Shown: positions 1-8,509 of the stretch, piece by piece
Layout of the letters: each line of letters begins with the position of its first letter
How positions within the stretch are numbered: position 1 is the first letter of the stretch
DNA from: Microbispora siamensis
GTDB lineage: Bacteria > Actinomycetota > Actinomycetes > Streptosporangiales > Streptosporangiaceae
Assembly (NCBI RefSeq): GCF_016863095.1
Contig: NZ_BOOF01000019.1
Location: forward strand, 1-64,000
Length of the DNA stretch: 64,000 bases
Direction: 5' to 3'
The notes under the pieces: model-generated
What the model saw: the letters and a program-made list of their open reading frames with translations, nothing else
The model's database searches: none
What the model was told of the DNA's origin: nothing
Translations under genes and position numbers: made by a program

Positions 1-1
1 G

Positions 2-343
2 TCACGCCAGCCCTCCGCCGATGTGCCGGACGTGACCGTATGCGGCAGGCGTCATTTCGGCTTCACGCATCAGCTCGCGCAGCTCATCGAGGCTCGTCGC
101 GTCGAGGATCAGCGGGTGGGGCACCGGCCAGGTGGCGATGGCATAGAACCGCCGACTCCCCAGACCGTAGGAGATGGCCCAGGCAGGCTCGACCTCGTCG
201 AGACGGGCGGCGGCCAGCCGCTGCTCGGCGTCCCAGTACCGGCGATGAACCTCATCACTTGGGCGTCCCGTCGCTTGTCGTGCACTGGCATGCCGCCCCG
301 CTTCGCTGCCCGGCTGTCCCGGACTGGTCTTAAGGTGAGCCAC
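2..343 (-). CDS. Small hypothetical protein
   Basis: A 113-residue reading frame of unknown function. The GTG start at 343 was chosen because GGAGG lies about 8 bases upstream; the longer open frame has no such site and an unlikely low-complexity N-terminus. The last 80 residues look like a real soluble protein, with helix-rich DAEQRLAAARLDEVEPAW, then RRFYAIATWP and a C-terminal helix LDELRELMREAE. Small proteins of this kind are common beside helix-turn-helix regulators in actinomycetes, and here it is divergent from one (start at 520). No catalytic motif, signal peptide or membrane segment is visible. The 176 bases between the two starts must hold both promoters. Confidence 0.6.
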   Translation of the reverse strand: MAHLKTSPGQPGSEAGRHASARQATGRPSDEVHRRYWDAEQRLAAARLDEVEPAWAISYGLGSRRFYAIATWPVPHPLILDATSLDELRELMREAEMTPAAYGHVRHIGGGLA

Positions 344-519
344 AGATCGCACCTCCAGTGTGCGGTTCAGGGACCCGTACGGCGGTGAGATCGCCTGCGG
401 GTCCCGCTGTTCTTGGGCGTCGCTTCCATCACATCGCCGCAGACACACCCGCTGACAGTGCGAGTAAGGGAGACTGAAGGAGACATGCGAGCCCCCGAAT
501 CTCCCCCGAGGTGCACGCG

Positions 520-1419
520 ATGCGCGATCTACCGGGCTGGGCGGCACGACTTCGCGCCGAACGACGGGAACGGCTGTGGACCCAGCGCGACATGGCCCGG
601 CAACTCGCCGAAGCCGCCGACGCCCACAACCGTCTCCCCGAACGGGAATCCCTGATCGGCATGATCAAAGACTGGGAAGCGGGCAGACACCAGCCCAAGG
701 ACCCCTACCGCGTCCTGTACAGCAAAGCATTCGGCATCGAGGAGGCCGAGCTGTTCGGCGAGCCGCAGACGCCGGTGGGTCGCTCACCCGCCGAGATCCT
801 CAACGCTCTGCTGCGCCAGCCCGACCCGCTCAGGCCCGCCACCGGCAGCAGGCGCCGACGGCTAGGGCAAAGCACCATCGAGAATCTGACGGCCCGAGTG
901 CACGGCGTGCGCCTGGCCGACGACGTGATCGCCGGAAAGGACCTCATCCGGCCCGCCTTCCGAGAACTGGACGCCGCCGTGCGCGCCTACCGCCAGAGCA
1001 CCTACACCGAAGCTGTCGGCCGGGCTCTACTGTCGATCATCGGGGAGACCGCCCAGATCGCGGGATGGGTGGCCAGCGACGCGGGAGAGCACCAGAAGGC
1101 GGCCCACACCTACCGGCTCGGCATCAGGGCCGCCCACGAAGCCGGAGACCGCACGCTTGAGTCCAACCTCATCGGTTCGCTCGCCTACCAGGTGGCGAAC
1201 GTAGGCGACCCCCACGAGGCGACAGAGCTCGCGCGGACAGCCGTAGAGGTGGCCGGGCCCTCCGCACGGGACGAGTCCAGTATCTTCAAGATGGCTACTC
1301 GCGTTAGGCAGCACTACATTGACATGCGCCCAAACTGGTTCAATAAAAATCGGAGAAGAATTTTTCAAATGCTGATTCACGGCCTATTCCGGTTGGAGAT
1401 TGGTGAGGAGGTATCGTGA
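520..1419 (+). CDS. BldD/XRE-like HTH regulator, C-terminus replaced
   Basis: A 299-residue regulator. Residues 7-35 form a helix-turn-helix with the segment TQRDMARQLAEA; KDWEAGRHQPKDPYR (50-64) is typical of a large actinomycete regulator family that continues with TPR-like helices, seen here at about 140-245. Family members usually run to roughly 400 residues. Here the normal protein stops near residue 250 (TAVEVAGPSARDES) and is followed by a basic, unrelated tail encoded by AT-richer DNA, so it looks like a chimera made by insertion or recombination. ATG 520 is chosen over GTG 511 because GAGG sits 8 bases before it. The stop overlaps the GTG of the next gene (GTGA), with GAGGAGG just before, so the two are probably translationally coupled. 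DNA binding may survive; the TPR half is incomplete. Confidence 0.8.
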   Translation: MRDLPGWAARLRAERRERLWTQRDMARQLAEAADAHNRLPERESLIGMIKDWEAGRHQPKDPYRVLYSKAFGIEEAELFGEPQTPVGRSPAEILNALLRQPDPLRPATGSRRRRLGQSTIENLTARVHGVRLADDVIAGKDLIRPAFRELDAAVRAYRQSTYTEAVGRALLSIIGETAQIAGWVASDAGEHQKAAHTYRLGIRAAHEAGDRTLESNLIGSLAYQVANVGDPHEATELARTAVEVAGPSARDESSIFKMATRVRQHYIDMRPNWFNKNRRRIFQMLIHGLFRLEIGEEVS

Positions 1420-4400
1420 GTCCACGAGCCGGCGGCGAGGCTGACAAGTTTGGCAACCGCTACGAAGGAGCCTGGACGGTACGGCACCTCCTGTTCGTGC
1501 TTGCCGGAAAAGCGGAATCAGTCACCGTCGAGGATTTTGGCGACTTGGCACAAGGCGTTGAGTTCACCTATCGTCGCCAAGACGCTATCGAGGTTCATCA
1601 GCTAAAGCGCCAGGACAGTAAAGCGAACAGCTGGACGGTAAAGTCTCTCCAGGATAAAGGAATCTGGAAGAATGCCCAGCATCATGTTGACGCCGGTAGA
1701 GACTTTCATTTCGTCTCGATCCTGCCTGCCGTAGCGCTGCAAAGCCTCGCGGATCGAGCAAGGCGGTCCGATAGTACCGGGTCGTTCGTGCGTGATTGGC
1801 TGACCAACAGGGAACTCCGAGACGCCTTCACCGACCTATGCTCGCCGGGAATCTTTGGATCGCAGGACGTTAGCTGGAAGGTGCTTCGAGGGTTCTGGAT
1901 CGACTGGCCGAGCGAGCGAGATGTCGTTCAGACGAATGCCACGCTTGCCGAGTTGCAGTTGGAGGGCGCTACAGGCGTCCTGGCGGCTGCTGGACTGGGT
2001 GATTTGGTTGCCAACAACCTCGGCGTGCGGCTTGATGCCACCAAGATTGAAGCAGAACTGGGCAAATATGGCCTCCGGCGGACAGAAGTCAGGCGAGTAA
2101 CTTCTATTGCCAACCAGGCTCGATCGCTCACCGAGAATTGGGCCGCTGGCGTCGAGCGTGAGTTCCTCCAGCCAGCCATTGAGCGCAGCGAGGCTCAACA
2201 ACTTGCCGATTCGTTGGACGGCACAGACAGTCTGTTACTACTGACGGGCAAAGCGGGCGGCGGTAAGACTGCCGTGTTACACCAAGTACTTCGGACTCTT
2301 CAAACGACAGACACCTCCGTTCTCTGCTTCCGGATCGACCGCCTTGATCCTTTTGCCACAACGACCGAGTTGGGCAGCCGGATTGGTCTGGACGTTTCAC
2401 CCGTCACAGCACTTGCGGCTATAGCAGGCAACCTCCCCTGCGTCCTCGTTGTCGATCAGTTGGATGCCGTGAGTCTCGCGTCGGGACGGACGCCGCGCAG
2501 TTTCGACGCTGTCGCAAGTCTGGTCCGAGAGGCATCGGCATTTCCCAACATGAAGGTATTGCTTGCTTGTCGGAAATTCGACGTGGAGAACGACTACCGC
2601 ATCCGCGAGTTGCTGAACGACAAGCACTGCAAGCGAATCGAGGTCGCAGATCTTTCCGATACGCAGGTGGAGGAAGCGGTCGGAGCAATAGGATTAGACG
2701 TCTCGGCCCTCAGCGCACACCAACGAAACCTCCTCCGTTCCCCGCTGAACCTTGTCCTGCTTAGTAGCGTCGCCGACGACGCCGAGGCGCCTTCGTTTCA
2801 GACCACAAATCACCTGTTCGACGCTTTCTGGCGACGTAAACTCACCGATTGCGTCCAGAGGCGGGAGTCCGTCCGGTTCAACGAAGTAATTTCAACTCTC
2901 GCTGAAGCCATAAGTGCCCGCCAACACCTATCGGTTCCAGCAACGGTACTCGACAACGGGAATCTGTCGGTTGACGCAGATGTGCTCGTGTCGGAGCATG
3001 TGCTGGTTCGCGACGGTCAGCAAATCGCATTCTTCCACGAAGCATTTTTTGACTACGCTTTTGCTCGTGGCTGGATTGAGCGCAACCAGACGCTAGTCGA
3101 GTTTTTGACCGACGGTGAGCAGGAACTCTTTAGGCGAGCGCAAGTTCGGCAGATCATGAATCTTTTGCGGGACCTTGAGCCCGGCCGGTTTGCGGGTGAG
3201 GTCGAAGGTTTGCTACTGAGCCCGGACGTCCGCTACCACATCAAGGACGTTGCCATCGCCCTACTTGGTGGGTTGCCTAATCCGACGACACGCGAATGGG
3301 GAATGATCGCGGCCGTACTGGAGGAGCATCCAGCCTTCGAGAACCAACTGTGGCGCACCCTACGCGGAGTCGAGTGGTTCGAACGCCTTGATGCTGAAGG
3401 CTTGATTGAGGACTGGCTGGCTGGGGATGACGCGACCGAGCAATCGCGTGCGCTAGACGTGATGGTTGGCGTGGCCAAGCATGACCCTGATCGGCTGGCT
3501 CAGATCTTGCAGCCACACACGGATAGGGCGGCGTATCCGAGCTGGCTTCGCTGGGTTGTGCGGTTTGCTAACGTCTATGAGAGTCGGCCAATTTTTGAGC
3601 TACTGCTGGAGGCCGTCCGAAGCGGCGCATACGAGAGCGCGGAACATGAGCTATGGTTGTCAACTCATGATCTTGGCAAGCATCAACCGGCGTGGGCTGT
3701 CGAGTTGCTGGCCGCATACCTTGTTGATCGTCCAGGGGCTATGTCGCTCGATGCTGACGGAAAGGTAGCCGCGCTTCTCGATCGGGACCACAGCGTCATC
3801 AGCCTTGCTCAACAAGGAGCCCATGGAGCGCCGGAGACGTTCTGCGAAACCATTATCCCGTATATGTTGCGGGTGATGGCCGCCACGCCTCTTGAAAGCA
3901 AGCATAACCGCCCGTTGCGCGACAGACACTTCTCCTGGCGTTATCCGAACAATACCCCGCATGAACTAGAGGACGCCCTGCTAGACGGTGCTGCATCCGC
4001 CATACGACTTCATGTGGAGCATGATCTTACTGCGGCGCGGGCAATACTTGGCATCCTTGCCGCTGACCCTCACGATTCTGCACAGTGGCTCTTGTACCAG
4101 GGACTACAGAGTGCGGGTGAGCCACTTGCGCAATGGGCAGCGGATATTATGCTCGAAGGACCCCAACGGTTTATGAGTGGCTACATTGAGAACTCGGTGT
4201 GGGCCGCCCGTCAGGTCATCCATGCTACGAGTCGTTTTATCACCGAAGAATCGTTCCAGCAGGTTGAGGCGGCTATTCTCGCCCTGCGGTTCCCGTGGGA
4301 GAAGCAGCGACCGGGTTGGTACATGTTCAACCTGCTATCGGCAATGGATGAGGGCCGCCTCTCGGAGGTTGGCCGACGCCGCCTTGGCGAGTTGCGCAGA

Positions 4401-5867
4401 ATGACCGGCATGGAACAGCCGCCAGAGCCGGAGGGAGTGACCGGTGGTTTCGTAGGTCCGCCGATCTCCCGCGATGCGGCCCAGAAGATGAATGACGACC
4501 AGTGGTTGGGCGCGATAGCCAAGCACAATGCAGAAAGAACGGACTGGCGAACTTTTACGGGAGGCGCGCAAGAGCAATCTCACGTGCTCAAAGACGAGGC
4601 CATAGGAGACCTTGGCCGATTTACACGTCTCGCGCTGCGATTCTCCGAGAGTACAAATCCTGCATACAGCGGAGCCATCCTTCTTGCGCTGGCTGACGCA
4701 GACCCACTCGCCGATCCGGCTCCAGTCTTCGACGCTGTCCGGCATATAGCCTCTCTCGGGCAAGCGGCGAACGACCGGTGGCTGGGCTGGGCGCTCCGGA
4801 AGTACCTCAAGGTCGTGCCCCAAGATCTCGTAGAGATGGTCGTTGACCGGGCGGTCAATGCGGCCGACCCAGTTGACGGGAGTCTGTCCGTTTCGCGATC
4901 CAACCGCGAATTCGCTGGAGGCGAGGATCTCTACACCTCCGGAATGAACTCGGCACGCGGCAGCTCTGCGGAGATACTGGGAGACCTCCTTGTTTACGAT
5001 GTGGACGGCTCTCGGGCGGCCTTGATTGTGCCTGTTCTCGACCGTATGGCTGCGGACCCGTCCACCGCTGTACGCTCCTGCGTGGCACATGTCCTCCATG
5101 TTGCCATGCGTCATGATCGACCAAGAGCTTTGAGGGCGTTCAGTCAACTTGTCGATGCCGACGATATGCTACTGGCAACCCATACGGTCGGTCGGCTAAT
5201 CGCCTATCTCGGCTACGAGAACCCTGACCTTGCCAAGCCGGTTATCGAACGCATGGTCAGGTCGTCGGTCTTTGAGACGCGAGAGGTTGGCGGGCAGCTG
5301 GCGGCGCTCGCGGCAATGCAGTGGGAGATGCCAGACCTGCTTGACTTCGTACTCGCCTCCGATGATCTCGCTCTTCGCAAAGGGGCTGCGGGTGCCTGCG
5401 CTCATCGACTCGCAAATACCTCTGACACGGTGGTCGCAAGGCGGGGGCTTGAGCAATTCATGCAGGATGGTCAAGGTGAGGTACGCAAGGCTGCCGCCGA
5501 AGTAGCGGGGGCATTGAGGGGACAGCGCCTACGACCGTATAGAGATGCGCTTAGGAGCCTTATCTCGTCGGCTGCGTTTAGTGACGCTCTCGCTCAGCTA
5601 CTAATCACCCTGGACCGGGCTCCGGATAGGGTCGACGACCTCGTGTTGCAGTGCTCGCGACGCTTCGTTGAAGTCTTTGGCGTTGACTCCGGAGACATTC
5701 GTACTGGTGCCGCTGGGGATGCACGGCACGTCGGCGAGCTGTTGATTCGGGCTTATGCTCAGGCGACATCAAGGAATAGCCGATCGGCAGTTCTGGACTT
5801 GTTAGACCGGATGCTTGAGATCGGTGCATATGGCATTGCAGATATCGTGCGTGAGTCAGAGCGGTAA
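1416..5867 (+). CDS. Cap4/DUF4297-like nuclease - STAND NTPase - HEAT protein
   Basis: A 1483-residue multidomain protein. Residues 10-100 resemble the Cap4/DUF4297 restriction-endonuclease-like fold: helix KFGNRYEGAWTVRHLLF, then strand DAIEVHQLK holding E59 and the Q62-x-K64 pair. Residues about 250-480 are a STAND-type P-loop NTPase: Walker A GKAGGGKT at 278-285 and Walker B VLVVDQLD with D347. The remaining ~950 residues are helical repeats of HEAT type, clearest near residues 1190-1390. This order of effector, NTPase and repeat sensor is that of Avs/NLR-like anti-phage proteins, in which the repeats recognise a phage product and the nuclease then attacks DNA; that role is inferred. The exact type is not identifiable by eye. 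The gene is less GC-rich than its surroundings and has at least four TTA leucine codons (residues 274, 288, 427, 1463), signs of transfer. Confidence 0.8.
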   Translation: MSPRAGGEADKFGNRYEGAWTVRHLLFVLAGKAESVTVEDFGDLAQGVEFTYRRQDAIEVHQLKRQDSKANSWTVKSLQDKGIWKNAQHHVDAGRDFHFVSILPAVALQSLADRARRSDSTGSFVRDWLTNRELRDAFTDLCSPGIFGSQDVSWKVLRGFWIDWPSERDVVQTNATLAELQLEGATGVLAAAGLGDLVANNLGVRLDATKIEAELGKYGLRRTEVRRVTSIANQARSLTENWAAGVEREFLQPAIERSEAQQLADSLDGTDSLLLLTGKAGGGKTAVLHQVLRTLQTTDTSVLCFRIDRLDPFATTTELGSRIGLDVSPVTALAAIAGNLPCVLVVDQLDAVSLASGRTPRSFDAVASLVREASAFPNMKVLLACRKFDVENDYRIRELLNDKHCKRIEVADLSDTQVEEAVGAIGLDVSALSAHQRNLLRSPLNLVLLSSVADDAEAPSFQTTNHLFDAFWRRKLTDCVQRRESVRFNEVISTLAEAISARQHLSVPATVLDNGNLSVDADVLVSEHVLVRDGQQIAFFHEAFFDYAFARGWIERNQTLVEFLTDGEQELFRRAQVRQIMNLLRDLEPGRFAGEVEGLLLSPDVRYHIKDVAIALLGGLPNPTTREWGMIAAVLEEHPAFENQLWRTLRGVEWFERLDAEGLIEDWLAGDDATEQSRALDVMVGVAKHDPDRLAQILQPHTDRAAYPSWLRWVVRFANVYESRPIFELLLEAVRSGAYESAEHELWLSTHDLGKHQPAWAVELLAAYLVDRPGAMSLDADGKVAALLDRDHSVISLAQQGAHGAPETFCETIIPYMLRVMAATPLESKHNRPLRDRHFSWRYPNNTPHELEDALLDGAASAIRLHVEHDLTAARAILGILAADPHDSAQWLLYQGLQSAGEPLAQWAADIMLEGPQRFMSGYIENSVWAARQVIHATSRFITEESFQQVEAAILALRFPWEKQRPGWYMFNLLSAMDEGRLSEVGRRRLGELRRMTGMEQPPEPEGVTGGFVGPPISRDAAQKMNDDQWLGAIAKHNAERTDWRTFTGGAQEQSHVLKDEAIGDLGRFTRLALRFSESTNPAYSGAILLALADADPLADPAPVFDAVRHIASLGQAANDRWLGWALRKYLKVVPQDLVEMVVDRAVNAADPVDGSLSVSRSNREFAGGEDLYTSGMNSARGSSAEILGDLLVYDVDGSRAALIVPVLDRMAADPSTAVRSCVAHVLHVAMRHDRPRALRAFSQLVDADDMLLATHTVGRLIAYLGYENPDLAKPVIERMVRSSVFETREVGGQLAALAAMQWEMPDLLDFVLASDDLALRKGAAGACAHRLANTSDTVVARRGLEQFMQDGQGEVRKAAAEVAGALRGQRLRPYRDALRSLISSAAFSDALAQLLITLDRAPDRVDDLVLQCSRRFVEVFGVDSGDIRTGAAGDARHVGELLIRAYAQATSRNSRSAVLDLLDRMLEIGAYGIADIVRESER

Positions 5868-6066
5868 GCGTCCGATAGTCGATCTTAGCGCTTATGCTTG
5901 ACTAATATTCATCTTCATCCATAATAGCCCGCTGAGAACAGGCGTGATCTTGCAGGTTGTACCTGTAGCGCGACTTTCCTGCCCAGTTGGATGCTGTGGT
6001 AATGGGGCGCGCGAATCTCGCATCTCCTTCTATTCCGCTATCATTCGCGGGAGAGGACGGGCCATT

Positions 6067-6447
6067 ATGGTTCGGCACAAGAATGACTATGGATGCTGGG
6101 AGAACGTGGACCGTCTCCCGGTGCCGGGCTGCGCGTGCCTGAAGTGCTCGAACGCGGCCGACCGGGATGCGCAACGTTCGCAGCGGCGCCGGCGCGGTGA
6201 CCGTGGCGGTCGAAGCAATTGGACTCCGGCAGGCTCCCAGCCGCCAGACGTCGGCACCGTCGCCGGCACCGATCACGTTGCGTCGTTTAAGACGGGCGGC
6301 CCCAGCGGCGATGACACGCTGATCGCCGACGGCGACTACTCCGATGATCCAGAGGGGTTCGATGGCACTTTGGGTAACCGTGGTCACGACCACCACGGTC
6401 CGTGGGGCAGTCAGGGTCGGGGCAGGTACACCGGCCCCGGCAGCTGA
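6067..6447 (+). CDS. Possible small cysteine-containing protein
   Basis: A possible 126-residue protein starting at ATG 6067, with AGAGGA about 11 bases upstream. The N-terminal part has DYGCWEN and VPGCACLKC, which could form a small metal-binding knuckle, followed by a basic stretch and an acidic, glycine-rich C-terminus. It ends ten bases before a perfect 15-bp stem-loop, as a terminated gene would. I recognise no family. The reverse strand here is also open, so the call is weak. Confidence 0.35.
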   Translation: MVRHKNDYGCWENVDRLPVPGCACLKCSNAADRDAQRSQRRRRGDRGGRSNWTPAGSQPPDVGTVAGTDHVASFKTGGPSGDDTLIADGDYSDDPEGFDGTLGNRGHDHHGPWGSQGRGRYTGPGS

Positions 6448-6456
6448 ACCGGACAA

Positions 6457-6491
6457 CCGCGTGGGCCAAGAACTACTCTTGGCCCACGCGG
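6457..6491. terminator. Perfect 15-bp stem-loop
   Basis: A perfect inverted repeat of 15 base pairs (core GTGGGCCAAGA / TCTTGGCCCAC) around a 5-base loop, ten bases after the possible gene 6067-6447. No T-run follows, as is common for actinomycete terminators. It could instead be an end structure of the neighbouring IS3 remnant. Confidence 0.55.
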
Positions 6492-6499
6492 GCAACAAA

Positions 6500-6595
6500 A
6501 CAGGAACGCGCGGTGCCGCGTCGTATTCCGCGACGATCCGCAGTTTGTACTCGGCCGAGAAGCGCCGGCGCTTTGGTCGATCAGCCCGAGGCCCC
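6500..6595 (-). pseudogene. IS3-family OrfA remnant
   Basis: About 30 codons on the minus strand read RPKRRRFSAEYKLRIVAEYD, the characteristic N-terminus of IS3-family transposase OrfA proteins. The sequence that should continue with the rest of the helix-turn-helix region is missing, and no OrfB follows. It is a short scar showing that an insertion sequence once sat beside the defence gene. Confidence 0.7.
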
Positions 6596-6681
6596 CGGCC
6601 TCCAGGTCGTGCTTCGTCATCGTCACAGCCTGCTACACCTAGTCTCGCCCTACTCATACCACACTGAGTCCTTCGCCCTGT

Positions 6682-7203
6682 GTGTCCCAGTTGAGCTTGG
6701 CACGGAGGGATCTGGCAGGAAGGAAGGTTAACTGCCAGCATGGTCTTGTGTCTGAGGACTGTATCCACGAGATGGCAGTGGAGACATGTGGGCTTTGCCG
6801 ACCCAGGGCCGGTCAGATAGACCTCCATGCCTCGGGGGTGGGCCGCGGAGCCATCTCTCCCTTCGAGGGCGAGATCGTCAGGGTCGAGCACATCGAGGGT
6901 GACGCCTACGGGCTCGTGCCTTCAGACGGCGAGGTCTTCTGCGCAGGTTCTGGCCGCGTTCTTCATCACCGCGCTGACTGTTCTTCGTTGGTCGACACGC
7001 CTGCCGAACGTCTCATGCGGTACCCCGACCAGGATGGCATGACCTGGTGGAGGCTCACACAGATTCCCTGGCAACAAGGACATGGGATCGCGCGCCGGCA
7101 AGAGCGCGCCCGAGAACTTGGCCTCCTGAACGCAGAGGGTAGGCCGGTCAGTTCTACCTGCGACGAGTGCGCCTTACGTCCTCGTGTTGAGCGGACCCGT
7201 TAG
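6682..7203 (+). CDS. Cysteine-rich hypothetical protein
   Basis: A protein of up to 173 residues. The N-terminal third has a CxHG...C...C...CGLC pattern (NCQHGLVSEDC, then ETCGLCRPR), which suggests a small zinc-binding knuckle; the C-terminus has a second pair in STCDECALRPR. Between lie HHRADCSSLV and DGMTWWRLTQIPW. The start is uncertain: GTG 6682 has no convincing ribosome binding site, and a start nearer the first cysteine is possible but not marked by a usual codon. I recognise no characterised family. It lies 41 bases before another small gene on the same strand, so they may be co-transcribed. Confidence 0.55.
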   Translation: MSQLSLARRDLAGRKVNCQHGLVSEDCIHEMAVETCGLCRPRAGQIDLHASGVGRGAISPFEGEIVRVEHIEGDAYGLVPSDGEVFCAGSGRVLHHRADCSSLVDTPAERLMRYPDQDGMTWWRLTQIPWQQGHGIARRQERARELGLLNAEGRPVSSTCDECALRPRVERTR

Positions 7204-7244
7204 CTCTGGATCGGAACTCATCGTTGCTCTGGAGGAGGGGAAGC

Positions 7245-7541
7245 GTGAATGAGACCGAGCGCCGGTTCCACCGGGCGATGGTCGAGATTTATCAGACTGC
7301 GAAGAGGGATCTCGGGTACAACGCGACGCGCTTCATCCAGATGGTCTCGGAACGCGGTGGACTCGCCACCGCAAGGCAACTTCTGTGGAGCGACCAGATC
7401 TCGGATGGCTTCGAAACCCTCCGGAGCCACGGGCGCCTTGATCTAACCGTGGAGGCACACGTGCTGAAGCTGGAGTTTGCGGAGCTCTTCACGGGCGAGG
7501 ACAGGCAACGCGCGCGAGACAGGCTAGACCTATTTCAGTGA
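7245..7541 (+). CDS. Small hypothetical protein (98 aa)
   Basis: A 98-residue soluble, helical protein of a kind often found in actinomycete accessory regions. The GTG start at 7245 is supported by GGAGGAGGGG four bases upstream. Visible segments are ETERRFHRAMVEIYQTAKRD, then YNATRFIQMVSERGGLATA and a C-terminal LKLEFAELFTGEDRQRARDRL. The pattern (MVSERGGLATARQLL followed by a helix with ELFT) is that of uncharacterised proteins annotated only as hypothetical. There is no signal peptide or catalytic motif. It is the last gene before the first tRNA-Val repeat and may be cargo of the integrated element. Confidence 0.7.
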   Translation: MNETERRFHRAMVEIYQTAKRDLGYNATRFIQMVSERGGLATARQLLWSDQISDGFETLRSHGRLDLTVEAHVLKLEFAELFTGEDRQRARDRLDLFQ

Positions 7542-7697
7542 TCAGCGAGGAGAGCTCTGCCACCACCTGACGAGTCAGCGAGAAGTCAGCAAGACGGCTG
7601 ACGATGGATCGCGCTACACGTCACCCATGAGAACTGCCAGCCGAGGCAGGACTACTTCATGGCAGCCGCTGGCACCCCTGATGAAGGCCGACGAGTA

Positions 7698-7740
7698 TTC
7701 ACACCGAAGAGGTTACTGGTTCGATCCCAGTATCGCCCAC
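7698..7740 (+). repeat. tRNA-Val(CAC) 3'-half direct repeat, copy 1 (att-like)
   Basis: A 43-base segment equal, with one mismatch, to 9199-9241. It reads as the 3' half of a valine tRNA with anticodon CAC: anticodon loop TTCACAC, right anticodon stem CGAAG, variable loop AGGTT, T-arm CTGGTTCGATCCCAG, then the acceptor strand TATCGCCCA and an encoded CCA at 7740-7742. No 5' half precedes it, so it is not a functional tRNA gene. Such duplicated tRNA 3' ends are the usual product of tyrosine-recombinase integration. Confidence 0.75.
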
Positions 7741-7817
7741 CACGTTCGTGGCGCTTTCGTCTTGCCTGAGTGACTACCGTTCCGGTGACCCGGCATTCCA
7801 TGGATTGGTCGCGGCGG

Positions 7818-8425
7818 TCAGTCCATCCAGTGGAACCAGACGTCGAAGATCGAATAGTGCGGCCCGTCGTCGAGGTTCGTGTCGATCTTCAGGTGGGGCA
7901 AGGCCGGCCGGCTGAGGAGGTGAGGGCTGACGAGAGTGATGCGGTGCCGATCCAGGACCTGGGAGATCTGTTGGCAGCCTTCCTCCCATCCGGGGATCGG
8001 CATGTCGGTGACGGCATCGAGCATTGGCCTGGAGTGGTACCCGCGACCGTCGGGGTGATGGGAGGGCTCGCCGGGCGACAGGATGCGGGCGATCGGGGCG
8101 AGGCGGCACAACGCCACTGGCAATCCTTCAGCCGTCGTACAGCCGTCTGGATCGACTCGACGCGCGGATCCGTCTCGCCGGGTCATGAAGACGTCCACAA
8201 ATGACGCGTAGCCGGAGCCGTAGTGTCCGAACTCCGCGTGCTCAACCACCAATCCGGGACTCGATTGAGATCGGCCACCACCTGACGCAGGTAGCCCTCC
8301 ACGGCCTCGGCTCCACCCGCCCAGGCGCCCTCGCCGCATGCCGACTCGTCCTGGGAGGCGCGGATCTGCGAGTTGGGATCGAGGAGGAGGGCCTCGACGT
8401 CCCCGGGGTGATCGTCCTTGCGCAT
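7818..8425 (-). pseudogene. Hypothetical protein gene with a frameshift
   Basis: Two overlapping minus-strand frames make one protein. The first starts at ATG 8425 (MRKDDHPGDVEALLLDP) and runs well through VEGYLRQVVADLNRVPDWWL; the second takes over with VEHAEFGHYGSGYASFVDVF and continues to LDDGPHYSIFDVWFHWMD at 7818. The join lies near 8240-8260. Either the gene is broken by a one-base indel or the sequence has an error there. The product would be about 200 residues, without recognisable domains, signal or membrane segments. It sits between the two tRNA-Val repeats. Confidence 0.6.
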
Positions 8426-8509
8426 GCCGACAGTCTGCCGGGACGACGTGAGTCGATCGAAGTGGCGGAACATTCGGGGTGCCCCAGGCTGCGGCGGTAG
8501 CCTGATGGC

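Noticed and set aside
5868-6066. Terminator TAAGCG...CGCTTA after the STAND gene
   Set aside because: Only six base pairs with an 18-base loop; too weak to claim.
1416-7541. A restriction-modification system
   Set aside because: No methyltransferase motif is present in or next to the nuclease-NTPase gene; the small neighbours have no matching domains.
7698-7742. A tRNA-Val gene
   Set aside because: Only the half from the anticodon loop to the 3' end is present; no D-arm or 5' acceptor strand precedes it. The same holds at 9199.
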